The notes beneath the pieces are model-generated. The model was not told the DNA's origin, did no database searches, and worked only from the letters and a program-made list of their open reading frames with translations. From the NCBI GenBank assembly GCA_028708425.1, contig JAQVYY010000001.1, positions 75,840-139,839 of the forward strand: a stretch of 64,000 bases of DNA. The letters run 5' to 3'. Positions within the stretch are counted from its first letter, which is position 1. Each line of letters opens with the position of its first letter. Positions 8,568 to 18,315 of this stretch are shown here, piece after piece. This DNA is from Bacteroidales bacterium. GTDB lineage: Bacteria; Bacteroidota; Bacteroidia; Bacteroidales; Tenuifilaceae. A program made the position numbers and the translations under genes.

Positions 8568-9299
8568 TTACTCAGAAAAGAGTTGGGATAAAACAGGGAG
8601 CGATTTTATATTATGGGCAGAATCCATGTGATACGTGTAGAAATTTAGAATTTGATTTAAGAAATCGTTACGCTGATTGCCATTTAGGGCAATGGTATGG
8701 GCCTTGCGATAATCGGTTTGTAAAAGAGTTGACAGTAGCTGGCTATGAGCCCGGTTAAAATAGATTGGATGCATGGGTTCATCCCTCACAAACAGTCCGC
8801 TTTTACAATCGAAGAAAGGGGTTGCTGATGTATATTCCCCATTTGGGTAAAATCCGAGGTATTTTGTTAGTCGGGCTAAAAACAGCAGATGAAAATTTGC
8901 AACCCCTTTACCCATTGCATCTAGCGATAAAATTGACAGCTCAAGGAACTGAAACAGGGCTGAGTTGTTCTCCTCCTCTTTTACCGTACGGTACACTATT
9001 TCGCCCAAAAAAACGGCAATGCTACTCTTAACCATATCCATATGTAGCAATGGGTTTGCTTTCGATATGGAGACCTCTTTCAATCTACCTAACCCTTGTT
9101 TTTTTGCCGGATAAAAAACCGTATCAATAATACATAATGGCTGGAAATATATCGCTTTCTTGGTGCCTTTCCCTTTCCCATAGGCATTGTTAACCATTAG
9201 GGATATTCTGCCAAACGCCTGTGTGTAAAGGTAGGCTACAAGGCTTTTCTCCCCATACCTAATTGTGTGTAAGGCTATTGATTTTGATTTTTGTATCAT
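8568..9299 (-). CDS. recO: DNA repair protein RecO
   Basis: At 243 residues this is the usual RecO length in Bacteroidota. The N-terminal OB fold reads SKSIALHTIRYGEKSLVAYLYT and GRISLMVNNAYG, followed by the helical part with FLGEIVYRTVKEEE and LARLTKYLGFYPN. RecO loads RecA onto SSB-coated DNA together with RecR in RecF-pathway recombinational repair. The gene begins 25 nt after the stop of porZ on the same strand, an arrangement I recall from other Bacteroidota, so the two are probably co-transcribed. Confidence 0.9.
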   Translation of the reverse strand: MIQKSKSIALHTIRYGEKSLVAYLYTQAFGRISLMVNNAYGKGKGTKKAIYFQPLCIIDTVFYPAKKQGLGRLKEVSISKANPLLHMDMVKSSIAVFLGEIVYRTVKEEENNSALFQFLELSILSLDAMGKGVANFHLLFLARLTKYLGFYPNGEYTSATPFFDCKSGLFVRDEPMHPIYFNRAHSQLLSTLLQTDYRKAHTIALNGNQRNDFLNQILNFYTYHMDSAHNIKSLPVLSQLFSE

Positions 9300-9324
9300 G
9301 TTATACCCACAAAATGAGTGGCTT

Positions 9325-11622
9325 CTATTTTATAAACAGAATTTTTCCAACCGCAGTTTCCTCGCCATCGGTAGTGGTGCAAAAGAAGAGGTAAACCCCG
9401 GTTGCAGCTTTATTTCCTGTTAGGGTTTTGCCATCCCAGGTTGCTTGTCCACCCAAGCTAACCGTTTCAAATACTAGATTACCCGTTAAATCGGTAATTT
9501 TTACGTTGGTCTTGTCAACCAGCCCGGTTATGGTGATTACTCCATCAAACTCGGGGCGAACAGGGTTTGGAAAAGCGTAAACCTTGCCGAATCTGGAGTT
9601 GCCTTCGGTGGCTTCGGCTCTATATGAAATGGTTCCCTTATCGGTGGCAAAGAAAACCTCGCCGGTTTTAGGGTGTATGCCAATGTGCTGAATATTATTT
9701 GATGGCAAGGGGCTATTGTTAACCGTAAAATGTAATAGCTGTTCCGATCCATCGGACGATTGTAGGTAAGCACCAGAACGTTGGGTTCCGAACCATTTTC
9801 GGTTTCCACCATCTACGGCTATGGATGTAACAACTTGTGATTTTAGCAGCTCAGCAGCGTACCCCTCTTCGTATCCTGGTATTTTAACCCGTTGAAGCGA
9901 AAACTGTTGGGGCTCAAAAACTGCATAGGGGTTATAGCTAATCAGCACCCCCTCGGAGGTGCCTACCCAAAGGTAGTTATCCTTATCAAAAGCAATGCTG
10001 TGTATGTTGTTGGGTAACGACGAACCGTCAGGTGCAATTAGGTTTACCTTTTTGGCTCTGTGGCTTTCTATCGATTCGGGATTTGTTCCTGGGTCAATTA
10101 CAAATAATCCTCCTCCCGAGGGAATAATAACCCATAAAAAGTTACTTGGTGAAAGCTTTATATCCGATATTCTATCCGATGCTATTTGGTTCTCGTATGG
10201 AAAGCTAACCCACTCACCTTCGGCAGTATACAGCGATATGGGGTTGGGGACACCCGCATTAGTTACCCACATATTATTATTTAAATCGAATGCTATACCG
10301 CCAATACGGCAGTATGGTCCAGAAAAAATTGTTTGTAATGAGCTGTTTTCTGGTGTAAAGTTATTAGATACCTCTCCATCGCGGTAAACTACCACTCCGT
10401 GTCCCCATGTTGAGACAAAAAGCTCATCCTCATAAAAAGGGCTTTGGGTTATTCTAACCGCATCAAAAAAAGCCGAATTATAAACAGTCCTCCACCGATT
10501 ATCATTTAGTTCATGGTACGTAAACGGGTAATACATATTGCCCCACCATGAGTTTCTGCCACCCGCTAGGATGTATAAATTTGTTAGGGTTGGTAGAATA
10601 TAGTAGGCCCTATCGTTATCTGGACTATTGGGTTTTACCCTGGTCCAGCTTTTTACGTTACCATACATTAGGCTTAGGCTGTTATCGGCAATGGCCAAGG
10701 TTCCGTTATTGTTAATTAAAGCATGGTTAGGTTTATAGTCCCAATAGTTAGCGTATTCGGTTATGGTAATTTGCTCGGACGGGTAGTTTGAATATACCAT
10801 AATACCTTGACGACTGGTTAAAACCATATAGTTTTGGCTTGCCGCAATATTTCTAATTTGAATAAATTGTGATGTTGCTGTACTCCAGTTTTCGCCATCG
10901 AAAATCCATAAAGCATCGTTAACCGAGTTTCCTGTCGATTGGTTTACAAAGAGCTTATTTTGAAAAACCGCCATCGTGTTGTACTCGGCATCAACAAAGG
11001 GTATCTCCGTTTCTATTTGCCAACTTTCGTAGTGGAACAATGTGGTGCTGTTCACGCTTGCGCTTTTTAGGCCATTGCCCGTGGCTGCATAAAGCCTATG
11101 GTTAAATACAGTAACTTGGTTTACCCAGCATTCGGCACCCGCTTCACCGATATAATAGGTATCCTTTATTTCCCGCCTTTCGAGGTTATATACAACTATA
11201 CCAAACCCTGTTGAAATAAGTAGCAGATTACTATCATCGAAAAAAAAGTGGTTTATTTGCTTTGTGCCCTGTATGGGCTTTTGCTTAATGTCGGGTACGT
11301 TAAGTATCTTGTCGTTAATAACCAGGTCGATGTTTCCATTCTGGTAGCCAATAGCTAAAACGTTGTCGTATTTTGAATGCCCCAGAGCCGAAATGCCAAC
11401 ATCGTTTAACCCATTAACTGAGGTTAGCTTGCCAATATTTCCATCGGTTGGGCTATACCAAAACACGCCGTTAGCCGAGGATGCATATACCTTACTGTTT
11501 GATATGGTGGTGTAGTTTACCTGTTTAAACGCAAAGTGGTCGCGCCATTTCCCCACGGGTACTTGCGAAAATGCCGATTCGATAAGTAGGAGTAGGAGCA
11601 GTGTTATAGTATATTGCTTCAT
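9325..11622 (-). CDS. porZ: PorZ-like beta-propeller protein with T9SS sorting domain
   Basis: This 765-residue protein starts with a signal peptide ending near FSQ. Two beta-propellers follow: repeats such as VYASSANGVFWYS, GLNDVGISALG, LAIGYQNGNIDLV, LWVGTSEGVLIS and KWFGTQRSGAYL are typical of PorZ_N and two-component-regulator-propeller repeats. The last ~85 residues form a type A sorting domain (FPNPVRP, VKITDLTGNLV, GVYLFFCTT, KILFIK). In Porphyromonas gingivalis PorZ is part of the attachment complex of the T9SS and delivers anionic LPS to the sortase PorU. The recO neighbour supports the assignment. It should be surface exposed. Confidence 0.85.
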   Translation of the reverse strand: MKQYTITLLLLLLIESAFSQVPVGKWRDHFAFKQVNYTTISNSKVYASSANGVFWYSPTDGNIGKLTSVNGLNDVGISALGHSKYDNVLAIGYQNGNIDLVINDKILNVPDIKQKPIQGTKQINHFFFDDSNLLLISTGFGIVVYNLERREIKDTYYIGEAGAECWVNQVTVFNHRLYAATGNGLKSASVNSTTLFHYESWQIETEIPFVDAEYNTMAVFQNKLFVNQSTGNSVNDALWIFDGENWSTATSQFIQIRNIAASQNYMVLTSRQGIMVYSNYPSEQITITEYANYWDYKPNHALINNNGTLAIADNSLSLMYGNVKSWTRVKPNSPDNDRAYYILPTLTNLYILAGGRNSWWGNMYYPFTYHELNDNRWRTVYNSAFFDAVRITQSPFYEDELFVSTWGHGVVVYRDGEVSNNFTPENSSLQTIFSGPYCRIGGIAFDLNNNMWVTNAGVPNPISLYTAEGEWVSFPYENQIASDRISDIKLSPSNFLWVIIPSGGGLFVIDPGTNPESIESHRAKKVNLIAPDGSSLPNNIHSIAFDKDNYLWVGTSEGVLISYNPYAVFEPQQFSLQRVKIPGYEEGYAAELLKSQVVTSIAVDGGNRKWFGTQRSGAYLQSSDGSEQLLHFTVNNSPLPSNNIQHIGIHPKTGEVFFATDKGTISYRAEATEGNSRFGKVYAFPNPVRPEFDGVITITGLVDKTNVKITDLTGNLVFETVSLGGQATWDGKTLTGNKAATGVYLFFCTTTDGEETAVGKILFIK

Positions 11623-11752
11623 AAGGCTATTGTAAAATATTTAGTTGGTTAGTTACAAAAGCAAATCTTTATTGTAATAACCAAACCAAAATAATTTGAT
11701 AAAAGTATACTGGCCACAATTTTTTGTAAAATAAATAGTGTGAATGGTATGG

Positions 11753-12328
11753 TTACCTATCGAGGAAATCGACCAGTTTTGACATGGCTAAGCCCCTGTG
11801 GCTAATTCTATTTTTTAGCTCTATATCCATTTCAGCAAAAGTTTCTTGGTAACCTTTGGGTAAAAATACGGGGTCGTATCCAAACCCATCAGTCCCCTTA
11901 AGATGCTGAATAATGGAACCCCGAACAATGCCCTCAAAACGATACTCTTTACCACTAGCTATAAGCGCTATAACTGTCCTAAACTGAGCATCTCTGTTGG
12001 GCTTGTCCTTGAGTTGCTCTAGCAGCTTCATGATATTGTCGTGCGAGCTTTTTTGCTCCCCTGCGTATCGAGCCGAAAGCACGCCTGGTTCGCCATTAAG
12101 GGTGTTAACCTCAAGGCCTGTATCGTCTGCGAAACAATCAATTTTAAACTTATTATAAATATGCCAGGCCTTTTGCGAGGCATTCTCTTCCAGGGTTTGA
12201 AAATCTTCAGGTATATCCTCTGTAAAACCAATATCCTTAAGCGATTTTATCGAGTATTTTGTGCCTAGTATTTGTTGTACCTCAAAAAGTTTATGCTTGT
12301 TGTTGGTTGCAAAAACTATTTTACGCAT
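11753..12328 (-). CDS. rdgB: Non-canonical purine NTP pyrophosphatase (RdgB/HAM1)
   Basis: This 191-residue protein carries all the family hallmarks: ATNNKHKLFEV at the N-terminus (substrate pocket), ADDTGLEV with the catalytic acidic pair, ARYAGEQKS, TDGFGYDPVF and ISHRGLA near the C-terminus. RdgB hydrolyses dITP, ITP and XTP to monophosphates, keeping deaminated purines out of nucleic acids. It follows the USP gene by 3 nt on the same strand, so the two form an operon. Confidence 0.93.
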   Translation of the reverse strand: MRKIVFATNNKHKLFEVQQILGTKYSIKSLKDIGFTEDIPEDFQTLEENASQKAWHIYNKFKIDCFADDTGLEVNTLNGEPGVLSARYAGEQKSSHDNIMKLLEQLKDKPNRDAQFRTVIALIASGKEYRFEGIVRGSIIQHLKGTDGFGYDPVFLPKGYQETFAEMDIELKNRISHRGLAMSKLVDFLDR

Positions 12329-12331
12329 GGG

Positions 12332-13129
12332 CTAAATTGGGTTAATGCTCATAACTGGAATATGCCCAGCCTGACCAATTATTGATTGCTCGTGGGGTTC
12401 AATAATAAAGCTATCGTCAGTTGGGATTCTAGTTGTCATAATTACAATAAGGTCGGCTCTGATATTTACGGCCAAATCCAATACCTCCTCGGCGTATGGT
12501 TTTATACCCGGGGTGGTGTAGATTTGGTATTTTGCGCCTTTCTGATCTAAATACCTAACCGCCGAGGCCATATTTAAATCCAATTTAGCCAGTTTTTCGG
12601 GGTCGGGTATATTAGGTTTTACCAAGTGGAATTTTGACACGTAATAATCGCAGAAGTACGATATCCAAGCATGCTTCTCTTTATTTTCAATGGTCCAGTC
12701 GATGGGGAAAATGATATCATCGTATCTTTTGTTCACAGGGGGTTCCTGTATGGTTATAAAGGGCACCACCGATTTAGTTATAACCTTTAGCGTTGGCAGG
12801 TCAGATAAGTCTTTCTTCCCTTTAACGCTGGCCGACCCCATTATTACCATGCTGGCATTCATTTCGCTTGCAGCGTCAGCAATAGCGTCGGCAACATCGC
12901 CCACCTTAACAATTGTTTCGGGTAAAAAGTCGTACTTTTGATGAACCCCTTGCGCTACTTCTAAAAGCCTGGTTTTGGCATCATCAACTTCCTGATCCGA
13001 CTTAACCACATGAACCAGCACTATGGATTCGTTAACAACATTAGATACCCTTACGGCATGTTGCAAAGCGTAAACACCAGGTTGTTCAAAATTTATTGGC
13101 ACCAATATTTTTTTCCTAATTGTGCTCAT
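12332..13129 (-). CDS. Tandem universal stress protein (two Usp domains)
   Basis: The 265-residue protein has two Usp folds: residues 8 to about 140 (ILVPINF, ALQHAVRVS, IVLVHVV, ASMVIMGSAS) and about 145 to the end (DDIIFPIDW, ADLIVIMTTR, IIGQAGHIPVMSI). The canonical G-2x-G-9x-G(S/T) ATP loop is not clear in either half, so it may belong to the non-ATP-binding type. It is divergent from the cyclase gene at 13273 and upstream of rdgB. A second USP lies at 15044, sharing the EPPV segment between its two domains, so both may serve one stress or energy response. Confidence 0.85.
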   Translation of the reverse strand: MSTIRKKILVPINFEQPGVYALQHAVRVSNVVNESIVLVHVVKSDQEVDDAKTRLLEVAQGVHQKYDFLPETIVKVGDVADAIADAASEMNASMVIMGSASVKGKKDLSDLPTLKVITKSVVPFITIQEPPVNKRYDDIIFPIDWTIENKEKHAWISYFCDYYVSKFHLVKPNIPDPEKLAKLDLNMASAVRYLDQKGAKYQIYTTPGIKPYAEEVLDLAVNIRADLIVIMTTRIPTDDSFIIEPHEQSIIGQAGHIPVMSINPI

Positions 13130-13272
13130 TTGTCATTATATTTTTATAATATTGAGATTGATTACGTCTACTATAAATACATTTATAAGATAACGCTAAA
13201 AGCAAAATTTAAAATTTTTTACCAATAAGTGAATAGGCTTAAATGATTGTTGCGTTATCAAAGGACTAAGGT

Positions 13273-14964
13273 ATGAATTTTCTTAGGTATTTTTTAAAAG
13301 TTCAAATAATATTTTTTCTTGCAATTAGTGTCTTGACTAGTTGTCAGGCAACTACAAAAATAACTGGTGCCTCGCATCAGGCTCAAGGCTCAAAAATCAC
13401 TACCCAATCGCAGTATCTGTTCGTTTCGTCTGTTGGGCGAGCAGCATTTGTTGAAAAAAGTCAGGATCAAGCACACGGGAATTCTTTCTGCATAAGTGGC
13501 CTGCTAAATAGGGTTACCCTAATATTTTACAAGACCCCATATTTCACAATACCCTTTGCCCTTTTTTTACTCGTGAGCCTGTACTTGCTATTTATGTGGC
13601 GACAATACATTCACGCAAAAGACAGATATAAGCTCGAGTGCCTGATAAACGAAAGAACAGAGGAGCTGGTTAAGGAAAAAGAGAAAACCGAAAACTTGTT
13701 GGCCAGGGTGTTACCTAAAGATACGGCCACAGAGCTTAAAGAGAAGGGGCGGGTGGACTCTCGGCGCTTCGATTTGGTTACGGTGCTTTTCTGTGATATT
13801 GAGGGTTTTACACTTATTACCGAGGAGGAGAGTCCCGATGTTCTTATAGACCAGCTCGACAAGTTTTTCCTGTATTTCGACTCGGTGGTAGAAAAGTATC
13901 GGATTGAAAAGATTAAAACCATAGGTGATGCCTATATGTGTGCGGGGGGGCTACCTAAAAAAAATAGAACTAATCCGGTAGAGGTTGTGCTGGCTGCGCT
14001 AGAAATGCTCCAGCATATGAAGGACATAGTTTTTAAATCTGGACTAACACAAGATATTTGGAAGGTACGCATAGGAATCGATACCGGGCCGGTGATTGCA
14101 GGGGTTATTGGCCGTAATAAGCTATCGTACGATATATGGGGAACCACAGTAAACACTGCCAACCGCATGGAATCATCTGGCGAACCCAACCAAATCAACA
14201 TGTCGGGTGATACCTTCATGCTTGTGAGCGAATACTTTGATTGCAGGTACAGGGGAAAAATGCCAGTTAAAAACAGAGGCGATATCGATATGTACTTTGT
14301 AAAGGGTATTAAGCCTAAGCTATCTGTTAACCTGGAAGGTATCATCCCGAACAAAGATTTTTATATTCAGTTGCAGCTAATTAGATTTGGCGATGTTGAA
14401 GAGTTTGTTCTTGAAAAGCTCCAGCTTGGGCTACCCAAGAATTTATACTACCACAACTTGAAGCATACGATAGATGTGTGTACTCAGGTTGAACTTATAG
14501 GGCGTTCGGAGAATGTAACAAACGAGGAGCTCCTCCTGTTACGCACAGCAGCCTTATTGCATGATTCTGGACACCTAATTGATTATGATACCCACGAAGA
14601 GATGTCTGTTAAGCTAGCTCGTGAAATTTTGCCAGAGTACTACTACTCAGAAAGGCAGATAGAGATAATTAGCGAGCTTATAATGAGCACCAAGTTGCCG
14701 CCCACCCCCCAAAATCTACTTGAACAAATAATGTGCGATGCCGATTTGGACTATTTGGGTCGTTCCGATTTTATTCCCGTCTCAAATACGCTTTATCGCG
14801 AACTTCACGAGCATGGCCATATTGGCACTTTGCGCGAGTGGAATGAGCTACAACTTAAATTTATTGAGAGTCATTCGTACTTTACTAAAACTGCTAAAGA
14901 GCTTCGTAACGTAAACAAAAACAGCCAGTTAAATAAACTAAGAAAGCAGCTTGATGAAAGTTAA
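13273..14964 (+). CDS. Class III adenylate cyclase fused to an HD domain
   Basis: This 563-residue protein has a lipoprotein-type signal (LTSC, Cys24), a short extracytoplasmic stretch, a membrane segment at about 90-108, a coiled coil (about 118-145) and a class III cyclase domain at about 165-345. Catalytic residues are present: metal-binding Asp175 (CDIEGF) and Asp219 (IGDAYM), adenine-selecting Lys215 (IKTIG) and Asp287 (YDIWG), Asn294 and Arg298 (TVNTANRMES). It should thus make cAMP rather than cGMP. From about 385 comes an HD metal-dependent phosphohydrolase-like domain: YHNLKHT (394-398), LLHDSGH (430-434) and CDADLDYLG (489-491). The HD half may hydrolyse a nucleotide, possibly cAMP itself; that is inference. 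The extracellular part is too short for a typical sensor domain. Confidence 0.88.
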   Translation: MNFLRYFLKVQIIFFLAISVLTSCQATTKITGASHQAQGSKITTQSQYLFVSSVGRAAFVEKSQDQAHGNSFCISGLLNRVTLIFYKTPYFTIPFALFLLVSLYLLFMWRQYIHAKDRYKLECLINERTEELVKEKEKTENLLARVLPKDTATELKEKGRVDSRRFDLVTVLFCDIEGFTLITEEESPDVLIDQLDKFFLYFDSVVEKYRIEKIKTIGDAYMCAGGLPKKNRTNPVEVVLAALEMLQHMKDIVFKSGLTQDIWKVRIGIDTGPVIAGVIGRNKLSYDIWGTTVNTANRMESSGEPNQINMSGDTFMLVSEYFDCRYRGKMPVKNRGDIDMYFVKGIKPKLSVNLEGIIPNKDFYIQLQLIRFGDVEEFVLEKLQLGLPKNLYYHNLKHTIDVCTQVELIGRSENVTNEELLLLRTAALLHDSGHLIDYDTHEEMSVKLAREILPEYYYSERQIEIISELIMSTKLPPTPQNLLEQIMCDADLDYLGRSDFIPVSNTLYRELHEHGHIGTLREWNELQLKFIESHSYFTKTAKELRNVNKNSQLNKLRKQLDES

Positions 14965-15043
14965 AGCTTATTTAGGTACAATATTTGCCAATTATAGAAT
15001 AATAATTATTACATTTATCGTGTATTATAAAACTGTGTATAGT

Positions 15044-15889
15044 ATGAACGAACCCAAAAAGGTTGTATTGGTTCCTTGGGATTTTACAGAGGGATCAGAA
15101 ATTGCCCTAAAGCATGCCATTCAGCTGGCCGAAGTATCGGATAATGACATTTTGCTTTTACACATTATCCCCAATACATGGTTTATGCGAATTATTGGGA
15201 GAAAAACAACCTCGCCGCAAGAAGTGGATGCTTTAACAAAGCGCCTCGAAAAAATAGCTGAAGATATTAGCAATGAAATAAAGGTGTATGTGTTCGCTAT
15301 GGTACTCGAGGGCAACCCTACAAACTTGATTAGGGAGCTTATAACAACAGCTAACCTTAATCTTATTGCAGCATATAAAACCTATACCTACGGTAAAAAG
15401 AAACTTGAATCGGGCTATTTTATGCGCCGGCTTTCGGTTAAAAACTTAAACATCCCATTTCTTATTGCCGAAGAACCGCCCGTTCACGACCACTACATAG
15501 AAATTGTTGTCCCCATGGACTACGACAAAAGGTATAAAGAGACGTTACACTGGATAATATACCTGTCAAAGTACTATAAGTGCAACATCAACCTAATAAA
15601 GCCATACATTTCCGACGAAGGGAAAAAACGCAACATGGCCAATAATTTATACTTTACGAAAAAAATGCTTGATGGCAATAAAATTGTGTATGGTATAAAA
15701 ACAGCCAAGCGTAAAAATGTATTTAGTGACGAGGTTAAAAAATTTGCCGCAAATATTGAGGCCGACCTAATACTTATAATGGCCGATAAGTATAAAACGT
15801 ACACGAGGGCGGATAAAAACCAAAAATATTCGAAAGTACCCATAATGTGGATTACCCCACGTTTACGAAAACTTTCAGGTTTCAACTAG
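15044..15889 (+). CDS. Universal stress protein, tandem Usp domains
   Basis: I chose the ATG at 15044 (281 residues), because the protein then begins MNEPKKVVLVPWDF, as Usp proteins do. A longer frame from 14951 would overlap the cyclase gene. The first Usp domain runs to about residue 140 (ALKHAIQLAEV, ILLLHIIP, LNLIAAYKTY). The second starts near YIEIVVPMDY and ends in ADLILIMADK and VPIMWITPR. The glycine-rich ATP loop is degenerate. It lies 79 nt after the cyclase stop and before the orphan sensor, in the same direction, so co-expression with either is plausible. Confidence 0.85.
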   Translation: MNEPKKVVLVPWDFTEGSEIALKHAIQLAEVSDNDILLLHIIPNTWFMRIIGRKTTSPQEVDALTKRLEKIAEDISNEIKVYVFAMVLEGNPTNLIRELITTANLNLIAAYKTYTYGKKKLESGYFMRRLSVKNLNIPFLIAEEPPVHDHYIEIVVPMDYDKRYKETLHWIIYLSKYYKCNINLIKPYISDEGKKRNMANNLYFTKKMLDGNKIVYGIKTAKRKNVFSDEVKKFAANIEADLILIMADKYKTYTRADKNQKYSKVPIMWITPRLRKLSGFN

Positions 15890-15980
15890 TGGTTCAATAG
15901 ATGCATCACTTTAAAAATACGCAAATCGCTCCCTGCTAGATTGGTAATGAGTGTGGATTTCCGTTTCAAAAAACTTTCCA

Positions 15981-18296
15981 ATGAAGTATAAGCTAAACCT
16001 TCAGCGAAAAATTATTATTACAGTTGTTGGGGTATCGGCAATTATTTATGCTGTTGCCCTAGGTTACGTGAGCATTAGCGCAAAAAAAGTTGCCATTGCC
16101 GATGCCATTGCGGTTACCCAAGCCACAGCCGAAAAGTACGCATCGGATATGAGATCTTTGCTGGAAAAAGATTTGGTAACGGCACAGACGTTGGCCAATT
16201 CTGTGAAGTCTTATTCGTTGATGCCGAACGAGCAGTGGAAAGAGGTTTTTCCCTTTATTTACCACGAGGTGATGGTTAATAATCAGCACTTGCTTTCGGT
16301 TTGGGATAGCTGGGAGCTAAGTGTAATTGATAAGAGCTACGCTAAATCTTATGGGCGCTATCAAAACGAGGTTTGGCGAGAGGGTGGTAGTATCGAGAGT
16401 AAATCTTCACTAGCAAGTTTAGATGGCGATAGCGAAGCTTATGCCAGATTAAAAGCAGGGAAAAAGGAGAGGGTAGAAAATCCTTACTTTTCAAACTTTA
16501 CAGGCAACGAAAAGGATAACATTCTAATGACCAGCATCATGGTACCGTTGGTTGAGGATGAAAGCTATACCGGTGTTATTGGCCTTGATATTGCTCTGGA
16601 AACGTACCATGATATTGTACGCCAGATCAGACCATTCGAAAACAGCTACGCTTTTCTGCTATCAAACGACCTTAAGTATGTTGCCCATCCCAATATCAAT
16701 AACCTGGGGGAAAGCGCCACCATCGATTACGAAATAGTTTTTAGCAACCATGATGCAACGGAACGAATAGTTAATGGGCAGGAAATTACATTCTGGGATA
16801 ATGACATTGATAATACCTACTCCTATTTTACGCTAACCCCTATAGTAATAGGTAAAACGGGTTCACCATGGTCTTTAGCTGTGGTGGTTCCGCAGTCGGT
16901 TATGCTGGCTCAGGCAAATAAAAACTTTTATATTTCACTACTTGTTGGACTAATCGGATTAATTCTTATTACAGCTATTATCGTGTTCTTTTCACGTTCA
17001 ATATTTTCACCTGTAAAAACAATTACTAACACTCTAAAACGAATGGCTAAGGGGGTTATAGCTCAGGATATGATACTAGAAGTAAACTCAACCGATGAAA
17101 TAGGGGAAATGACGAACGCTTTAAATATCACGACCAAAGCGCTTAGCAATAAGGTTGGTTTCGCCACGCAAATTGGGCAGGGTAATCTTGATACCGATAT
17201 TGAAATGCTTAGCGACAAGGATTCCCTTGGGAAGGCGCTGGTGGATATGCGAAATAACCTTAGGCAGGCCGACGAGGATAATAAGAAAAGAGCTGTTGAG
17301 GATGATCAACGTAGATGGGCTAATGAGGGGATTGCCAAGTTTGGTGAGCTACTCCGACAAAATAACGACAATATTGAAAAGTTGTCGAAATCGATTATTC
17401 GCGAGCTGGTAAACAAGCTTGAAGCAAACCAAGGAGGCCTATTTTTATATAATAACGATGATCCCAACGATTGTTTCTTTGAGCTAAAGGCTGCTTTTGC
17501 CTATAACAGATTTAAGTATAAGCAAAAGAAAATTTTACCTGGCGAGGGTCTAATTGGGGCTTGCGCATTAGAAAAAAAATATGTTTACCTTACCGAAATA
17601 CCCCCAGGGTATATCGAAATAACCTCGGGATTGGGGCAAAGTACCCCCACATCGCTAATAATAGTACCGCTTATGGTCGATGATGAGGTGTTAGGTGTTT
17701 TCGAAATAGCCTCGTTTAATACTTTTGAACCCTACCAAATTGAATTTCTGGAGAAAATTGCCCAAAGCATTGCTTCAACCATTGTTTCGGTTCGAGTAAG
17801 TATAACTACTAACGAGTTGTTAACCAAAACCCAGCAACAAGCAGAAGAGATGCTTGCCCAGGAAGAGGAAATGCGCCAGAATATGGAGGAACTTCAGGCT
17901 ACACAGGAGGAGTCGACTCGTAAAACATCCGAAATGCAGAGTTTTATAGATGCCCTTAACATTTCAAACTTCGTAATTGAATACGATTCGCAGGGGTATA
18001 TTACTGCAGTTAATGATAGCTACTTAAACCTGTTAAACCTATCCCGCGACGAGGTAATTGGAACGCACCACACCGCCCAAATGGAGTTAACCCCTAAACA
18101 AGAGGCCGAATACGACACGTTCTGGAGCAACCTGAGGCACGGCATACCGCAAAAGCAAGTTAATAAGTTTGTGGTTAACGATAAACCGTTCGTTTTTCAG
18201 GAAACATATACACCCATTAAGAATGACCAGGATGAGGTTTACAAGGTGCTTAAAATTGCCAATAATATAACCCACCTCGTTGCTGGCCAGCTATAA
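15981..18296 (+). CDS. Membrane sensor: Cache-HAMP-GAF-PAS, no output domain
   Basis: The start at 15981 gives 771 residues beginning MKYKLNLQRKIII. Order: TM1 (about 9-30), a double-Cache extracellular ligand domain (WREGGSIESK, NPYFSNFTG, VIGLDIALETY), TM2 (about 317-338, FYISLLVGLIGLIL), HAMP (SIFSPVKTI, STDEIGEMTNAL), a coiled segment, GAF (about 455-610, GGLFLYNND, LPGEGLIG), a Gln/Glu-rich coiled coil (EEMLAQEEEMRQNMEEL) and a C-terminal PAS (about 655-765, FVIEYDSQGYITAVNDSY). No histidine kinase, cyclase, GGDEF or methyl-accepting domain follows, so it must signal through a partner. The nearby cyclase, which lacks a sensor, is one candidate. Confidence 0.85.
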   Translation: MKYKLNLQRKIIITVVGVSAIIYAVALGYVSISAKKVAIADAIAVTQATAEKYASDMRSLLEKDLVTAQTLANSVKSYSLMPNEQWKEVFPFIYHEVMVNNQHLLSVWDSWELSVIDKSYAKSYGRYQNEVWREGGSIESKSSLASLDGDSEAYARLKAGKKERVENPYFSNFTGNEKDNILMTSIMVPLVEDESYTGVIGLDIALETYHDIVRQIRPFENSYAFLLSNDLKYVAHPNINNLGESATIDYEIVFSNHDATERIVNGQEITFWDNDIDNTYSYFTLTPIVIGKTGSPWSLAVVVPQSVMLAQANKNFYISLLVGLIGLILITAIIVFFSRSIFSPVKTITNTLKRMAKGVIAQDMILEVNSTDEIGEMTNALNITTKALSNKVGFATQIGQGNLDTDIEMLSDKDSLGKALVDMRNNLRQADEDNKKRAVEDDQRRWANEGIAKFGELLRQNNDNIEKLSKSIIRELVNKLEANQGGLFLYNNDDPNDCFFELKAAFAYNRFKYKQKKILPGEGLIGACALEKKYVYLTEIPPGYIEITSGLGQSTPTSLIIVPLMVDDEVLGVFEIASFNTFEPYQIEFLEKIAQSIASTIVSVRVSITTNELLTKTQQQAEEMLAQEEEMRQNMEELQATQEESTRKTSEMQSFIDALNISNFVIEYDSQGYITAVNDSYLNLLNLSRDEVIGTHHTAQMELTPKQEAEYDTFWSNLRHGIPQKQVNKFVVNDKPFVFQETYTPIKNDQDEVYKVLKIANNITHLVAGQL

Positions 18297-18315
18297 TAAA
18301 AAAGGTTCTATGATA

